Shown here one piece after another: positions 62,501 to 64,000 of a stretch of DNA of 64,000 nt. Every line of letters starts with the position of its first letter. The stretch's first letter is position 1. The translations under genes and the position numbers were made by a program. The notes beneath the pieces are model-generated. The model made no database searches and had not been told where the DNA came from. It was given only the letters and a program-made list of their open reading frames with translations. Origin of the DNA: Desulfoscipio geothermicus (GTDB lineage Bacteria > Bacillota > Desulfotomaculia > Desulfotomaculales > Desulfallaceae); contig JAENYS010000003.1 in assembly GCA_016841645.1 (NCBI GenBank), forward strand, positions 124,001 to 188,000, in the 5' to 3' direction.

Positions 62501-64000
62501 ATGATGAAAAGATTTAATGATTTTTTAGCCGGAGTACCTATGACTATTGTAGGCGGCGCGTTTTTGGTCGCAAGTCTGATCCTAATGCTAATGAAAATTG
62601 AAGTTCCAGTTGACCCGGCTTGGGTTTCGGTTATCATTTGTGGGATACCACTTTTATATCTGGCATTATGGAGAGTTATCTACAACAAAGGTATGAGCAA
62701 GATATCTTCCGCACTCTTGATTTCCATAGCTATGATTGCAGCCATTGCCATTGGAGACATTTTTGCATCTGGTGAAGTCGCATTTATTATGGCGATTGGT
62801 GCGATTCTGGAGGAAAAAACCGCCGAACGCTCTAAAAAGGGGCTAAAGGAACTCATCAGTCTTGCTCCGCAGCAAGGTCGCAGAATTAATAACGGAAATG
62901 AAGAAATTATAAACGCAGAAGAAATCAAAGTGGGTGATATTCTGCGAATTTTTCCCGGAGAAACCATTCCTGTTGATGGAAAAATCATCAGTGGAAATAC
63001 ATCGGTTGACCAGGCTATCATGACTGGTGAGTCACTGCCTGTGGACAAGGAAGTTGGTGACAGTGTTTTCTGTGGGACCATCAACCGTTTTGGAGCAATT
63101 GATATGGAAGCAACGAATGTTGGTGCGGACAGCTCACTACAGAAGCTAATTCGTATGGTTCAGAATGCAGAAGACAAGCAAGCGCCAATACAACGTATAG
63201 CAGATAAATGGGCAACCTGGCTTGTGCCGGTAGCATTGTTAATTGCTGTTGTAACGTTTTTCGTTACGCAGGACATAGTTCGTGGTGTTACTGTACTGGT
63301 AGTGTTTTGCCCTTGTGCTTTGGTTCTGGCTACTCCTACCGCTATTATGGCTGCTATTGGACAGGCTACCAAACATGGGATTGTCATCAAATCCGGCGAA
63401 GCTCTCGAAAAGATGGGCAAGGTGGATACCATAGCCTTTGATAAGACCGGGACCCTTACGTTTGGAAAACTTGAGGTTAGTGACACGATCTCTTTCTCAA
63501 AAGAACTGGATGAAAATGAGCTACTTACTTTGATAGCTTCGGCAGAATCCCGTAGCGAACATCCATTAGGAAAAGCGATCGTCGCATATGCCAAGGAAAA
63601 AAATCTTGTTTTGAAAGATACCGAGGGATTTCGTATGGAAGCTGGTAAAGGAATTTATGCCAATGTTTCTGACCGAAATCTGTGCTGCGGCAGTGAGAAA
63701 TATTTAAAAGAAAATGGAATTGACATCCAGCAACAGGTTAGTGATACTCTGGATACTTTGCGCAATCAAGGTAAAGCTTTGATTCTGGCAGCTGCAGGCG
63801 GGCTTTGCGTGGGTGCGGTTGGTCTCTCCGATGTACTGCGCTCTACGGCGAATGGGATGGTCGCTGAGTTGGATAAGATGGGTACACAGACTGTACTGCT
63901 TACCGGTGACAACCGCAGGACGGCTGATTATTTTGCAAAACAAGTAGGCATTACCTCTGTGTGGGCAGAATTACTGCCAGAGGAGAAGGTGCAGAACATT
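62501..64000 (+). CDS. P1B-type heavy-metal-translocating ATPase, 3' end beyond the window
   Basis: 500 codons visible, no stop. Motifs in order: membrane helices from residue 14, TGESLPVDKE (actuator loop), the metal-binding FCPCALVLATP in the membrane, phosphorylation site DKTGTLTFGKLE, SEHPLGKAI (nucleotide site) and LLTGDNRRTADYFA (hinge). There is no N-terminal CxxC metal-binding domain. A Cys-Pro-Cys motif is used by Cu+, Ag+, Zn2+, Cd2+ and Pb2+ pumps; which metal is exported cannot be fixed without the C-terminal helices. Start ATG 62501 (or 62504) after ATAGGAGGATTTTTAT. Confidence 0.92.
   Translation, partial: MMKRFNDFLAGVPMTIVGGAFLVASLILMLMKIEVPVDPAWVSVIICGIPLLYLALWRVIYNKGMSKISSALLISIAMIAAIAIGDIFASGEVAFIMAIGAILEEKTAERSKKGLKELISLAPQQGRRINNGNEEIINAEEIKVGDILRIFPGETIPVDGKIISGNTSVDQAIMTGESLPVDKEVGDSVFCGTINRFGAIDMEATNVGADSSLQKLIRMVQNAEDKQAPIQRIADKWATWLVPVALLIAVVTFFVTQDIVRGVTVLVVFCPCALVLATPTAIMAAIGQATKHGIVIKSGEALEKMGKVDTIAFDKTGTLTFGKLEVSDTISFSKELDENELLTLIASAESRSEHPLGKAIVAYAKEKNLVLKDTEGFRMEAGKGIYANVSDRNLCCGSEKYLKENGIDIQQQVSDTLDTLRNQGKALILAAAGGLCVGAVGLSDVLRSTANGMVAELDKMGTQTVLLTGDNRRTADYFAKQVGITSVWAELLPEEKVQNI

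Overview
The window reads as a chromosomal segment of a Gram-positive, probably anaerobic Clostridia member. The gene content fits the Desulfotomaculum/Pelotomaculum-type Peptococcaceae, but this is inferred from gene families and not from a marker gene. The clues are strong AGGAGG ribosome sites, two T-box leaders, a ykkC-class RNA, a glmS ribozyme, cdaA-ybbR-glmM, glpX and a YheB-like DUF445 protein. No rRNA, tRNA, CRISPR array or replication origin was seen.

Layout. 1-4.0 kb: a DUF2889 protein cut by the window edge, three small proteins, a perfect 26-bp palindrome and an inositol-monophosphatase gene. 4.1-11.5 kb: the arginine operon argC-J-B-D-F-G, with tandem ARG-box-like sites laid over its promoter and a terminator at its end. 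argH lies apart at 27.2 kb. 11.8-16.0 kb: a leftward MacB-type ABC export operon preceded by a YHS-domain protein and a MarR regulator. 16-25 kb: a scarred accessory region. Intact moeA, a ybjQ-like gene, a T-box-controlled tyrS and a DUF4325 gene stand among broken pieces of HsdS, HsdR, an IetS-like subtilase, a Bcp peroxiredoxin, an alpha/beta hydrolase and a DUF433 antitoxin. Several pieces are fused in frame. 25.1-30.2 kb: nitroreductase, glpX, argH and a DUF445 membrane protein.

30.2-44.7 kb is a large branched-chain amino acid operon, ilvE-D-B-N-C-B2-leuA-C-D-B, followed by a citramalate synthase. It sits behind a consensus-like promoter, a T-box and a ykkC-class riboswitch (most likely the ppGpp type) in tandem, plus a third hairpin. 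With CimA and LeuBCD the cell can make 2-oxobutyrate, hence isoleucine, without threonine deaminase. 44.7-46.9 kb carries larE and larC (nickel-pincer cofactor) without larB or larA. 46.9-52.5 kb is cdaA-cdaR-glmM-glmS: c-di-AMP synthesis and the route to glucosamine-phosphate, with a glmS ribozyme ahead of glmS.

52.6-54.1 kb is a second graveyard with remnants of a RelE/ParE toxin, a tyrosine recombinase, a copper-amine-oxidase-like domain and a HicB-type antitoxin. Directly after it, 54.2-60.8 kb holds the most unusual intact block: a PHP phosphoesterase, a SorC/DeoR sugar-sensing regulator, a RuBisCO-like protein, and a TIM-barrel/UPF0261/TIM-barrel trio related to the two halves of plant Tm-1. 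It looks like a self-contained, substrate-induced catabolic operon for an unknown (phospho)sugar-like compound. The window closes with an IS remnant, a phage-holin remnant, and a divergent TetR regulator/P1B-type metal ATPase pair, the ATPase running off the edge.
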